From positions 1 to 30,769 of the forward strand of contig UQUG01000018.1 in NCBI GenBank assembly GCA_900544205.1: a DNA stretch of 30,769 nt. The letters are read 5' to 3'. The translations under genes were made by a program, and so were the position numbers. The notes beneath the pieces were generated by a model that had not been told where the DNA came from, made no database searches, and was given only the letters and a program-made list of their open reading frames with translations. Source of the stretch: an uncultured Collinsella sp. GTDB lineage: Bacteria; Actinomycetota; Coriobacteriia; Coriobacteriales; Coriobacteriaceae. Shown piece by piece: positions 1 through 6,733 of this stretch (its first letter is position 1; the number at the start of each line of letters is the position of its first letter).

Positions 1-526
1 AGGTAAGGGACAGCCGGTCCTTATGAGTTGAATTACGCGCGTGCGGATATAAAGGTTGGCATGTTAAGCTGGTCGTTTTCTCGTTCTGGGACATTTGCAG
101 TAGGATGAGTGGGACTAGGCGCGCTGCGGTGTGACGGTGGCGGTTGAGACTTGTATCGCTGCAAATCCGCTGATGCACATTTTGCTATTGGGCTTGAAGG
201 TGGGACCGACAGGCCTTTGTTTGGGATGTTCTGGTCGTCCAACGCGTGTTGCACGGCTTTATATTGTTACGTTCGTTCGGCGCTCCGTTGGAGCATTTCC
301 GGGTTTGTCGGCATCATGACTTGGCCAAGTGACACGCTTGCCGGGACGGTTGTAACGCCGCGCCGGTTCCGTGTGCTCCTTCGTTGTTGGCCTGTCCAGC
401 CGGGGGCGGATTCGGCCTCATGTTGTGGCGCACGGCCTTCAGGGGCTTCCCCTGGTGAGTTATGTTCGTCCGTATGGGTAAGGGTTGGGTTGAGCTGACA
501 ATCCCGTGTCGGAAGGGGCTTGCACC
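1..526. other. gene-poor left edge of the mobile element
   Basis: No convincing gene is seen here. Open frames exist on both strands, but their products are rich in Arg, Pro and Ser, have no recognisable domain and lack good ribosome binding sites. One small perfect hairpin is present at 440-454 (arms CAGGGG/CCCCTG, 3-nt loop), without a T-run on either side. As the stretch lies past the 3' end of the coupling-protein gene of a mobilizable element, it could hold cis-acting transfer DNA or decayed cargo; nothing in the sequence decides this. Confidence 0.4.
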
Positions 527-760
527 ATGCGCGCGATGACAGAGATTGAGTGGCTGGACGGCCGTGTGACGAAGGTGCCGGAGCTCGCCCTGGGCGATGC
601 GCTCGGCGAGAGCGTCCAGGCGGAGCTCGATTTCGGGTTCGACGACGTGTTGGAGGGCCTTTGGGTCGAGGTGCGCCATCATGAGCAGGATAAGGGCGCA
701 CTACGGGCGCCCGGGATTTTACGGCGCAACTCGGCGTGCCGAGTTCGTTTCCGCTGGTAG
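527..760 (+). CDS. small ORF of uncertain reality (strand ambiguous)
   Basis: This 77-residue frame begins at an ATG preceded by GGAAGGGG at a good distance and has GC-rich third positions over its first 50 codons. The product is acidic (EIEWLDGRV at the start) and matches no family I recognise. The opposite strand has a competing frame from 682 down to 314. Its first 34 codons also look well coded (residues like DPKALQHVV and LDALAERIAQGEL), but it has no Shine-Dalgarno and becomes low-complexity after that. Only one of the two can be real. The plus-strand reading has the better start, while the minus-strand reading agrees with the direction of the transfer genes. It may equally be a gene remnant. 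Confidence 0.28.
   Translation: MRAMTEIEWLDGRVTKVPELALGDALGESVQAELDFGFDDVLEGLWVEVRHHEQDKGALRAPGILRRNSACRVRFRW
728..745. repeat. short perfect hairpin near the transfer genes
   Basis: Arms AACTCGG and CCGAGTT surround a 4-base CGTG loop. There is no T-run. It lies about 50 bp from a second, longer inverted repeat at 794-829, both just past the 3' end of the coupling-protein gene. It could be a transcription end, a protein site or part of a transfer origin. Confidence 0.45.
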
Positions 761-793
761 CGTGGCCGGTTAACCCGGAGGGCGGTCACGGCC

Positions 794-829
794 CGCCGTC
801 ATACGCGCCTCGCGTGCCGTATGACGGCG
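794..829. repeat. 12-bp perfect inverted repeat downstream of traG
   Basis: The arms CGCCGTCATACG (794-805) and CGTATGACGGCG (818-829) are exact reverse complements around a 12-nt loop. On the minus strand the structure begins 32 nt after the traG stop codon, where a terminator would be expected, but no U-run follows. Two hairpins in a row (with 728-745) could also form part of an origin of transfer; this is an inference. Confidence 0.55.
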
Positions 830-861
830 TGCGGTTTTCGCAGGCAGGGCCGTACGACGCG

Positions 862-2820
862 TCAGAACCCGTCGGGCGCGGCGGACACCTTGCGCTTCCT
901 GCCGCCGGACGGCGACCCCTTGGGCTTTTTCGGCTTCTCCGGGATGCGCCATACCGGTGCCGGACCGGCGTTGCGGACCTCCCCCTCGAGTGCCCGCGCG
1001 AGCAGCGCGCCCTCGGCCTCCGGCGACGTCAGGCCCAGCAGCGGCCCCAGGAACGTCTCGGTGATGTCGCGGCTGGCGAGCGCCATCGGGCCCTCCGCGT
1101 CGATCACGAGCGCGCCGTTCTCGCGCGCGCTCCAGGCCATGAGCTCCGACGGTGTGATCAGCGGGCGGCGCGCCACGGAGAACGACTTGCCGGACGAGGA
1201 GCTCTGCGTCCCCTTGGTGGAGCTCTGCCCGGTCGTCCTCACGCTGTAGTCGCCGAGGCGCTTGCTGATCTCCTCCGCCTCGCCGACGGACTCCACCGAG
1301 AGGACGACCTGGGTGCCGAGCAGCGCCAGCAGCGCGTCCGACTCGGCCCTCGAGTAGCCGCACCGCGCCTCCAGAAGCTGGATGTTCTGGAGCACGAAGA
1401 CGACGTGCAGGCCGATGCTCCGGACCTCCGCGAGGTCGCCGAGGAGGCGGGGGATCTTGGGGATCCCGGACCCCTCGTCGATGGCGAGCAGGGTCTCCGC
1501 CGGCAGCCTGCCGCCTGATAGGCGCGCGGTCTCGCGCAGCGCCGACAGCGCCTGAGAGAAGATGCACGAGACGAGCGCGCCGCGGTCGCCGCGGTCCGTC
1601 GCGCTGGCGATGTAGAGGATGGTCGGTTTGCGCCCGACCGATGCGAGGTCGACCTCGCCGTCCCAGAGCATGCGGCTGACGTCGTCGTCGCAGAAGGACA
1701 TGAGGTAGTTGCGCGCGGTGGAGACGAGGGCCTCCCCTCCGCCGCCGTTCGATGAGGCGACGAGGAGGAACTGGCGCGCCGGGTTTCCCGCCGGCAGGTC
1801 CGCGGCGAGCTCCTCCAGTGACTTCACGGCGCTCTTCCCGTCACGGGGCTCCAGGAGCGCGAGCACGGTCGAGAGGTTCCGCGCGCCGTCGGGGATCCGC
1901 TCGTCCGTAATCGCGAGCAGGCAGAGGCCGGTCAGCAGGTTGCGGCTGGCGTCCGTGAAGAACCTCTGGCCAGAGGAGAAGGCGTCGGGCACGATGGCGG
2001 ACGACAGCTCGCGGAGCTCGGCCACGGCACCGGCGGTGCCCTCGGTCCCGAGTGCCGAGATGGCACGGTCGAGGGGGTTGAACCTCGCCGACTTGACGGG
2101 CTCGTCGAGCCGGATGGCGACGACCTCCATCCCGGCCCTCCTGGCGAGCGGCTCGGTCCATGCGCGGATTTCGGACTTGGGGTCGTGGACGATGACGGAG
2201 GTCGGTACCCCGTGGGCGTTGCGGTCGATCGCAGCCGCAATTGATGGCGCCAGCGCGCGCCTGGTCTTGCCGGCGCCGCTGCCCGCGCGGATAAGGCCGT
2301 GGACGGTGGGAACCGCCGCCAGCCCGTCTCCGACGGAGCCCGCCACGACCATCCCCCTCGCCGCCTCGCTGCCGTTCCATACGGGGCATCTCCTCGCGAC
2401 CTTGGAGGGCCTCGACTCGAGCCAGGCATCCCCGTGCGTGCGCGTGGGCGCGCGGTCGCCGGCGAACGTTCCGTCGTGGAGCCTCGCCCATGAGCGGGCC
2501 CAAGAAACGAGGCCGAGGATGAGGACGGCCGTCGCGACGAGGGCGAGGGCCGCGAACATCTCTCCCATCTCGCCCGACGCCGCCGCGTCGGCGGCCGCTT
2601 CGAGGGGGCTGCGGAAGACGTAGGCGGGCTCGGGCCCCGGGTCGCCCGCGGGCAGACGCAGCAGGACGGAGAAGGCCGAGATGAGGGATAGAGTCCACCA
2701 CCTGGTGTAGTCCCAGGCGCCGGCGGCCGCGGCGCAGGCTATGACGGCGGCGACGCCGTGGGCCGCGAGCGTGCCGGCGAGCTCCCTTTTCATGTCGCGG
2801 TTGAAGGATTTCGGTTTCAT
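862..2820 (-). CDS. traG: TraG/VirD4-type conjugal coupling ATPase
   Basis: Type IV coupling proteins are inner-membrane ATPases that bring the relaxase-DNA complex to the mating channel. The 652-residue product has two hydrophobic segments (about 18-52 and 86-107). A Walker A motif GSGAGKT lies at 180-186, a HDPKSE motif near 212-217 (the VirD4 DPKGE position) and a Walker B-like LLAIDEG at 444-450, followed by a conserved LQN segment near 477. The C-terminus is Lys/Arg/Pro-rich. The frame stays open upstream to 3297, but I place the start at 2820. There the ATG overlaps the relaxase stop in an ATGA junction, with a GAGAGGA sequence upstream, and the extra N-terminus would be an antisense-like Arg-rich translation of the relaxase gene. 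Overlap with the relaxase indicates translational coupling. The VirB-type channel genes are not in the window. Confidence 0.9.
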   Translation of the reverse strand: MKPKSFNRDMKRELAGTLAAHGVAAVIACAAAAGAWDYTRWWTLSLISAFSVLLRLPAGDPGPEPAYVFRSPLEAAADAAASGEMGEMFAALALVATAVLILGLVSWARSWARLHDGTFAGDRAPTRTHGDAWLESRPSKVARRCPVWNGSEAARGMVVAGSVGDGLAAVPTVHGLIRAGSGAGKTRRALAPSIAAAIDRNAHGVPTSVIVHDPKSEIRAWTEPLARRAGMEVVAIRLDEPVKSARFNPLDRAISALGTEGTAGAVAELRELSSAIVPDAFSSGQRFFTDASRNLLTGLCLLAITDERIPDGARNLSTVLALLEPRDGKSAVKSLEELAADLPAGNPARQFLLVASSNGGGGEALVSTARNYLMSFCDDDVSRMLWDGEVDLASVGRKPTILYIASATDRGDRGALVSCIFSQALSALRETARLSGGRLPAETLLAIDEGSGIPKIPRLLGDLAEVRSIGLHVVFVLQNIQLLEARCGYSRAESDALLALLGTQVVLSVESVGEAEEISKRLGDYSVRTTGQSSTKGTQSSSSGKSFSVARRPLITPSELMAWSARENGALVIDAEGPMALASRDITETFLGPLLGLTSPEAEGALLARALEGEVRNAGPAPVWRIPEKPKKPKGSPSGGRKRKVSAAPDGF

Positions 2821-4172
2821 CTCGTGATCGTCCTCTCTATCCTGTTCGCTATCTTCAGCGCGGGGACGCTCGACGGCCCGGTGCCGCCGGAGGCGAGGAT
2901 CCTCAGGGTCGCGGCGATGAGCCGCAGCGCCCTCTCGCCGGCCTCGTCCCCCATGTCGCGTCCTCTGGCGTCCCGTGTGGCTTCCCTGGCGACCAGGGTC
3001 GCCATCGCGGCGGCGCGCCCGAGGGCCGGACCGGGCGACGGCGCATGCCTGAAGGCCCGGTCTGCCGTGGGACACCCCCTGAGGTCTGCCGGCTCGAGGG
3101 TCCGGCCGCGCGCGGCCTTTCGCGCGAGCTTTTCGAGGCGCGTCTTCGGGATGCAGGCCCGGGCCTCGGTGGTGAGTCCGGCTTCCCGCCGCCTCTCCGT
3201 CGCGGGGCCGGTTTGGGGCGCGGCGCGTCGTGTCGGCACCTCCTCGCGAGCCGGCGTTCTGTCTGGGACTATGACCCGCAGCGCCGCGTTCTCGCACCGG
3301 AGGCCGAGGTCGGCGGCTGCCTTGCGGACGTAGACATCCCGCGCCTCACCGGTCAGGCACTTGAGGCCGGCGCACCTCTCGACCGCTTTCCTGTGGCGCT
3401 CCAGTGCGCCGGCGAGTGCGGGGGAGTCGGACGCCGCCCGGCCGAGGGCCTCCCTCAACGCGGCGGAGGCCTCCGGGTGGAAACGCCTGAGGTGGGCGGC
3501 CTCGATCCTTCCGTTCGGCGGCAGGCCGATGTCGAGCTTTCCGCGGTCGATTCGCGCAACTGCTTCCAGGGCCGCCTTCCTCGCGAGGTCGCGCTCGATG
3601 TACGCTTCCCGCAGCAGCGGTGCCATGGCCTTCGAGGAGATCTCGAGTCTGGCCGCCTCCATCTTCCCCTTTGGCAGCAGGGAGTCCCAGTCGCCCTCGC
3701 GGTCGATCGTGAGGATGTGGACGTGGTGGCTCGTGCCGTTGATGTGCATCGCCGCGTAGAACTCCACGCGGCTCTCGGGCACGCCGGTCATCTCGGAGAA
3801 GAGCCTCGGCCACTCGGACCGCACCAGCGCCTGCCAGGCGTCCAGGCGATCGAGGCCGGCGCCTGGGGCGATGTCGTTCGGGACCGTGACGACGGTGGTG
3901 AGCACTGCGCCGCCGTTTTGGGCGATGGCGCGCCTGGCCTCCGCCACGGGGACCGGGCCGTCCGCGCCCCAGAGGCCGCCGGTCGAGCCGGTCCTGTTCG
4001 CGGCGTAGGCGGCCAGGCCGTCCACGCCGAGCCTCCTGCCGTCCGCCTCGCTGATCTCGATGACGACGCCGCGGCGGGTGCCGGCGTATGCCGCCAGGCC
4101 CGCGGCGGACGCCCTCGCTGACGCCCCCGCGCGGACGACGGAGTGGTTGACGATGACGGGCGGGCTAGCCAT
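2817..4172 (-). CDS. MobL-like (MOBP-type) relaxase
   Basis: Relaxases nick the transfer origin and pilot the single strand during conjugation. The 451-residue product has the layout of the MobL/MobP3 group: a YAANRTGSTGGLWGADGP segment near 56-72 (compare the GLFGEDGP element of MobL proteins). A metal-binding histidine cluster follows in FYAAMHINGTSHHVHILTID, with H143, H149, H150 and H152, then a helical region with ERDLARK. An early tyrosine (Y29 or Y56) could be the nucleophile. The C-terminal third is Arg/Ala-rich and poorly defined. The start overlaps the end of the upstream ribbon-helix-helix gene by 8 nt and its stop overlaps traG, so the three form one transfer operon. MOBP membership is my reading of the motifs; the exact subfamily is less sure. 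Confidence 0.85.
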   Translation of the reverse strand: MASPPVIVNHSVVRAGASARASAAGLAAYAGTRRGVVIEISEADGRRLGVDGLAAYAANRTGSTGGLWGADGPVPVAEARRAIAQNGGAVLTTVVTVPNDIAPGAGLDRLDAWQALVRSEWPRLFSEMTGVPESRVEFYAAMHINGTSHHVHILTIDREGDWDSLLPKGKMEAARLEISSKAMAPLLREAYIERDLARKAALEAVARIDRGKLDIGLPPNGRIEAAHLRRFHPEASAALREALGRAASDSPALAGALERHRKAVERCAGLKCLTGEARDVYVRKAAADLGLRCENAALRVIVPDRTPAREEVPTRRAAPQTGPATERRREAGLTTEARACIPKTRLEKLARKAARGRTLEPADLRGCPTADRAFRHAPSPGPALGRAAAMATLVAREATRDARGRDMGDEAGERALRLIAATLRILASGGTGPSSVPALKIANRIERTITR

Positions 4173-4629
4173 CGGCGCGCTCGCGCGCGTGGAGCTTCAC
4201 CTCGTCGATTCGGCCGAGCCCGGCGCGGCTGAGCTCGCCGGCCTGCGCGAGGTAGTTCTTCCAGATGTCCGCGACGGGGACCTCGTCGAGCGAGGCGTAG
4301 GAGGCCTTGAGGACGTCGGCCGACATGAGGCCCGCCATGATGGCGGCGGTCATGGGCCGCGAGAGGACCGCGGCGATGCGGTCCTCGGCGGCGTCGAGCT
4401 TGCGCTCGATGTCGAGTGCGGCGACGTCCATCCGCGCGTCGACGACGCCGCGGATGAAATCTGCGACCTCGTTGCCGTAGAGGTCGAGCCCCTCCGTGGC
4501 GAGCGCCGAGCGCAGGAGCGAGCGGATCTCGTCGCTGACGTTGGAACCGTTGAGCTCTGCCCGCGTCTTGAGGGCGGTGTAGAGCTTTGAGTCGAGCTTC
4601 ACGCTGACGTTCTTTGTTGCTGCTGTCAT
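4165..4629 (-). CDS. ribbon-helix-helix relaxosome accessory protein (MobC-like)
   Basis: The 154-residue product begins with a short basic strand and two helices (KNVSVKLDSKLYTALKTRAE, then a GSNVSDEIRSLLRSAL helix). This is the pattern of RHH/CopG-type DNA-binding proteins that help a relaxase find its origin. The remainder is helical and acidic, without a known domain. The frame is open further upstream, but the ATG at 4629 follows AGAGAGGA at normal spacing, and the upstream extension is low-complexity and crosses a hairpin. It overlaps the relaxase gene by 8 nt, so co-expression and a shared role in the relaxosome are likely. The name MobC-like is functional, from position and fold, not from clear sequence similarity. 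Confidence 0.72.
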   Translation of the reverse strand: MTAATKNVSVKLDSKLYTALKTRAELNGSNVSDEIRSLLRSALATEGLDLYGNEVADFIRGVVDARMDVAALDIERKLDAAEDRIAAVLSRPMTAAIMAGLMSADVLKASYASLDEVPVADIWKNYLAQAGELSRAGLGRIDEVKLHARERADG

Positions 4630-4672
4630 TCGATCCTCTCTTCGATGCGCGGTGATCGTCGGACCGAAAGCA

Positions 4673-4702
4673 GGGGCGGACCGACCGTTGTCGATCCGCC
4701 CC
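4673..4702 (-). terminator. possible intrinsic terminator before the transfer operon
   Basis: Arms GGGGCGGA and TCCGCCCC enclose a 14-nt loop. On the minus strand the hairpin starts 9 nt after the stop of the 152-residue gene and is followed by TGCTTTC, a weak U-run. It would separate the upstream gene cluster from the RHH-relaxase-traG operon or attenuate read-through. Confidence 0.45.
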
Positions 4703-4711
4703 GCTTGAGGC

Positions 4712-5170
4712 CTACTCGTCTTCGAGAAGGACGTTGGGATAGCCCTCGGGCGCCTGGTCTGCCGGGAGGGGAGGATAGGCGACAAGCTTGTTCACGACTC
4801 CCAACGTATCGAGGTCCAGGATGCAGTCGATACCGCGGAGGACGCTGTCCGGGGTGTAAGAGTGATCGCCGCTGCGGGCGACCCCGACGATGACCCTGGC
4901 GAGCTCGCGGGGGTCGATGCCGGACCAGCGCCTGGCGATTTCCGCGACGATGGCGGGCGCGACGTAAGGGATATTGGGGACGGAGGAGTGGGACGCGATG
5001 ACGAAGGCGCCGGGGATGCCCTCGATCTTCTCTGCGGGCTCGATAACGATGGGCTGGACGCCGAAGGTGCTCCAGCCGTCGAGCAGGCATTCGGCGTCCG
5101 AGGGGATGCGGAAGGAGTGGCCGTTGAGGGTGAGGGGCTTGTGGTTCTTATCGACACTTTTCTTGGGCAT
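4712..5170 (-). CDS. unknown protein of the mobile element
   Basis: A 152-residue soluble protein without a family I recognise. Start at the ATG at 5170 behind AAAGGAAAACC. The N-terminus has NGHSFRIPSDAECLLDGWS, the centre a hydrophobic PGAFVIASHSSVPNIPYVAP stretch, and the end is acidic. There is no signal peptide or membrane helix. It sits 57 nt downstream of another unknown gene of similar length (5228-5692). Both have the flavour of paired small cytosolic proteins: each mentions a CILDLD or DCLAAIDE type segment followed by a helix, so distant relatedness is possible but not shown. Its place between replication-like genes and relaxosome genes suggests a structural or regulatory role in the element. 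Confidence 0.65.
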   Translation of the reverse strand: MPKKSVDKNHKPLTLNGHSFRIPSDAECLLDGWSTFGVQPIVIEPAEKIEGIPGAFVIASHSSVPNIPYVAPAIVAEIARRWSGIDPRELARVIVGVARSGDHSYTPDSVLRGIDCILDLDTLGVVNKLVAYPPLPADQAPEGYPNVLLEDE

Positions 5171-5193
5171 GGTTTTCCTTTCGATGTGAGATG

Positions 5194-5217
5194 GCCGCCG
5201 CCCGCTCGGGCGGCGGC
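5194..5217. repeat. strong GC hairpin between two genes
   Basis: GCCGCCGCCCG (5194-5204) is followed after two bases by CGGGCGGCGGC (5207-5217). The ends of the arms probably open into a 4-nt loop. It lies in the 57-nt gap between two minus-strand genes, 23 nt before the next start codon, without a U-run. It could be an mRNA processing or stability element, or a Rho-independent terminator lacking its tail. Confidence 0.5.
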
Positions 5218-5227
5218 GTACGATGGG

Positions 5228-5692
5228 CTAGTCGTCGATGTCTTCGACGGTGAAGATAGGCCAAGGGGCGCGATCGGCGAGTTCAATGGGGACTGCGCCG
5301 AAGACACCGAGTTCCTGAGTAATATTCTCGAGTCGAGCTGCGAAGCGTTTGACGAACGCGTCGTGCGTCGCGCCAGTGCCGTTGACGACATAGGCGCGAG
5401 CTGCGATCTTGACGAGCTCGTGGTCGGGGATGCCATAGCACTCGTCGATGGCAGCGAGACAATCCACCGCGTCGGGGGCCTCGTCGGTGGGGCTAAACGC
5501 CATGAGGGTGCGGGGAACGTTCGCAATCGCGTGCTTGAACTGCAGGATCCAGGCGCTCTGGGCGTTTTCGGTGTGCTCGAGGTTGAGGACGGGGGTGTCC
5601 TGGCCGCCATGGTAGACATAGCGCTTCTTAGCGATGTCGAAGACGAGGGCCGGACCGCTGTCCGTCTGGACTACGACAGTCTGATGCCGCAT
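5228..5692 (-). CDS. unknown protein of the mobile element
   Basis: A 154-residue cytosolic, acidic protein I do not recognise. It starts at an ATG with a near-perfect AGGAGG six bases upstream, so it is certainly positioned for translation. Residues 1-30 could form a small beta sheet (VVVQTDSGPALVFDIAKKRY). The middle is helical (SAWILQFKHAIANVPRTL; DAVDCLAAIDECYGIPDHEL) and the C-terminus is strongly acidic (FTVEDIDD). There are no Cys-pair or ATPase motifs and no membrane segment. It is the first of a run of minus-strand genes after the DnaC-like gene (84-nt gap). Confidence 0.68.
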   Translation of the reverse strand: MRHQTVVVQTDSGPALVFDIAKKRYVYHGGQDTPVLNLEHTENAQSAWILQFKHAIANVPRTLMAFSPTDEAPDAVDCLAAIDECYGIPDHELVKIAARAYVVNGTGATHDAFVKRFAARLENITQELGVFGAVPIELADRAPWPIFTVEDIDD

Positions 5693-5776
5693 AAGTACCT
5701 CCTAGATGTTGGGATGTATAGAAAAGTTGCCAATGGCGAATGCCGCTGAAAGGCGGAGCCCTCGCCCTCGCGCCGG

Positions 5777-6409
5777 TCACGACCTCCTCCCCTCGCGCAC
5801 TCCGGCGCTAATCAGTTCGATGAGCTTGCGCACCTGATCGGAGTTCGATCCGGCCGCCTCCAGCGCCCTGGCGATGCTCTTGCCGGTAAAGGTCGACGCG
5901 AACAATGTCGAGCGCTTGTGGCGCCGACGATCTCCGAGCAACTCGATCAGCGCGAGTGCCTCCTCGCGCATACCGCTCGCGCCAAGATCCGCGATGACGA
6001 GCACGGGCAGATCGCGATAGCGATCGACGGTGTGGGCCTTCGAGTTGGGGCCGTAAAGTTCGCCGCCGTTCCATGCCGTTGCAAGCTCACATGCCGAGAT
6101 GAATACAGCGCGCTCGTGGGAGGCCATGGCGGCCGCCGTAGCCACCGCTGCCGCTTCGTCGGCATCGTCGTGCGCGTACCAGATCCATGCGCCGATAGAG
6201 AGGCGAGCAGCCTCCTTCTCTTTAGCGTTTCCGGTCTTTGCCGCGAAGATGGCCGAGGCGCGCTCGGCGATGAGCCTGGGAGTGTGCTCGGGAACGCGAT
6301 GAGCGCGGTTGCCGGGCCCGCGCAACGCCCGCCACGCCTCGGGCGTGATGACGGTGCCGATGGCGCCGTAGTACTCCTTCGAGGCGGGCAGGCCGTCGTA
6401 GTCAATCAT
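5777..6409 (-). CDS. DnaC/IstB-like AAA+ protein with degenerate P-loop
   Basis: The 210-residue product has the layout of a DnaC-type helicase loader: an N-terminal helical part, then RDLPVLVIADLGASG near 143-157 (compare the Walker B region VIDDLG of DnaC/IstB). A sensor-like STLFASTFTG follows near 176 (compare the ITSN element), then a C-terminal SNSDQVRKLIELIS helix. Where the P-loop should be, the protein reads ARLSIGAWIWYAHDDAD, with no GxxxxGK[ST]. Nucleotide binding would then be lost or changed. The frame is open further upstream, but the ATG at 6409 lies 1 nt past the stop of the excisionase-like gene, so the pair is translationally coupled. It may help replicate the element's excised circle; that role is an inference. 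Confidence 0.62.
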   Translation of the reverse strand: MIDYDGLPASKEYYGAIGTVITPEAWRALRGPGNRAHRVPEHTPRLIAERASAIFAAKTGNAKEKEAARLSIGAWIWYAHDDADEAAAVATAAAMASHERAVFISACELATAWNGGELYGPNSKAHTVDRYRDLPVLVIADLGASGMREEALALIELLGDRRRHKRSTLFASTFTGKSIARALEAAGSNSDQVRKLIELISAGVREGRRS

Positions 6410-6410
6410 C

Positions 6411-6617
6411 CTATTCGCCGCCTTTGCCGCGCAGAGCGCTGAGGTAGACGTCGAGATCGCGCTCATAGATGTACGTGCGGCGACAGAGGTAGATGCCCTT
6501 GCCGGTGCGGGCAATCAGCTGGCCGGCGGTGTCGGCGGTGAGGTGAAGCTTGTCAGCGACCTCGTCGCGAGTGAGAAGCGGGCCCGTCTGGATGCCAGGC
6601 GTGTCGTTGTCGTCCAT
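6411..6617 (-). CDS. excisionase-like helix-turn-helix protein
   Basis: The 68-residue product is a single winged-HTH of the Xis/MerR-like helix_turn_helix_17 type: TRDEVADKLHLTADTAGQLIAR forms the helix-turn-helix, RRTYIYERDLDVYLSAL the wing and last helix. Such proteins steer the integrase towards excision or regulate the element's operon. A very good AAGGAGG site seven bases before the ATG supports the start. It heads the long minus-strand gene run of the element (with DnaC-like, two unknowns, RHH, relaxase and traG) and diverges from the cargo gene at 6734 across a 116-bp promoter region. Confidence 0.78.
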   Translation of the reverse strand: MDDNDTPGIQTGPLLTRDEVADKLHLTADTAGQLIARTGKGIYLCRRTYIYERDLDVYLSALRGKGGE

Positions 6618-6733
6618 GTGTATGCCTCCTTCGGTGTATGTGTTACGGGGCGGGAGCTGCTCCGTGACTACACAATGCCGTCGGCGGGCATAAATCGAGG
6701 TATTACATCACCTATTACGGGGGTTTACCTGCG
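6618..6733. promoter_or_regulatory. divergent promoter region of the element
   Basis: This 116-bp gap separates the excisionase-led minus-strand operon from the plus-strand cargo gene, so it must hold two outward promoters. It contains a repeated TATTAC (6700-6705 and 6714-6719) with AGGT and ACCT in opposite orientation between them, a plausible operator for the neighbouring HTH protein. No clear -35/-10 pair could be assigned. Confidence 0.4.

Noticed and set aside
2821..3297. N-terminal extension of traG by 159 residues
   Set aside because: The extension lies wholly within the relaxase gene in another frame and is Arg-rich nonsense; the ATGA overlap and ribosome site place the start at 2820.
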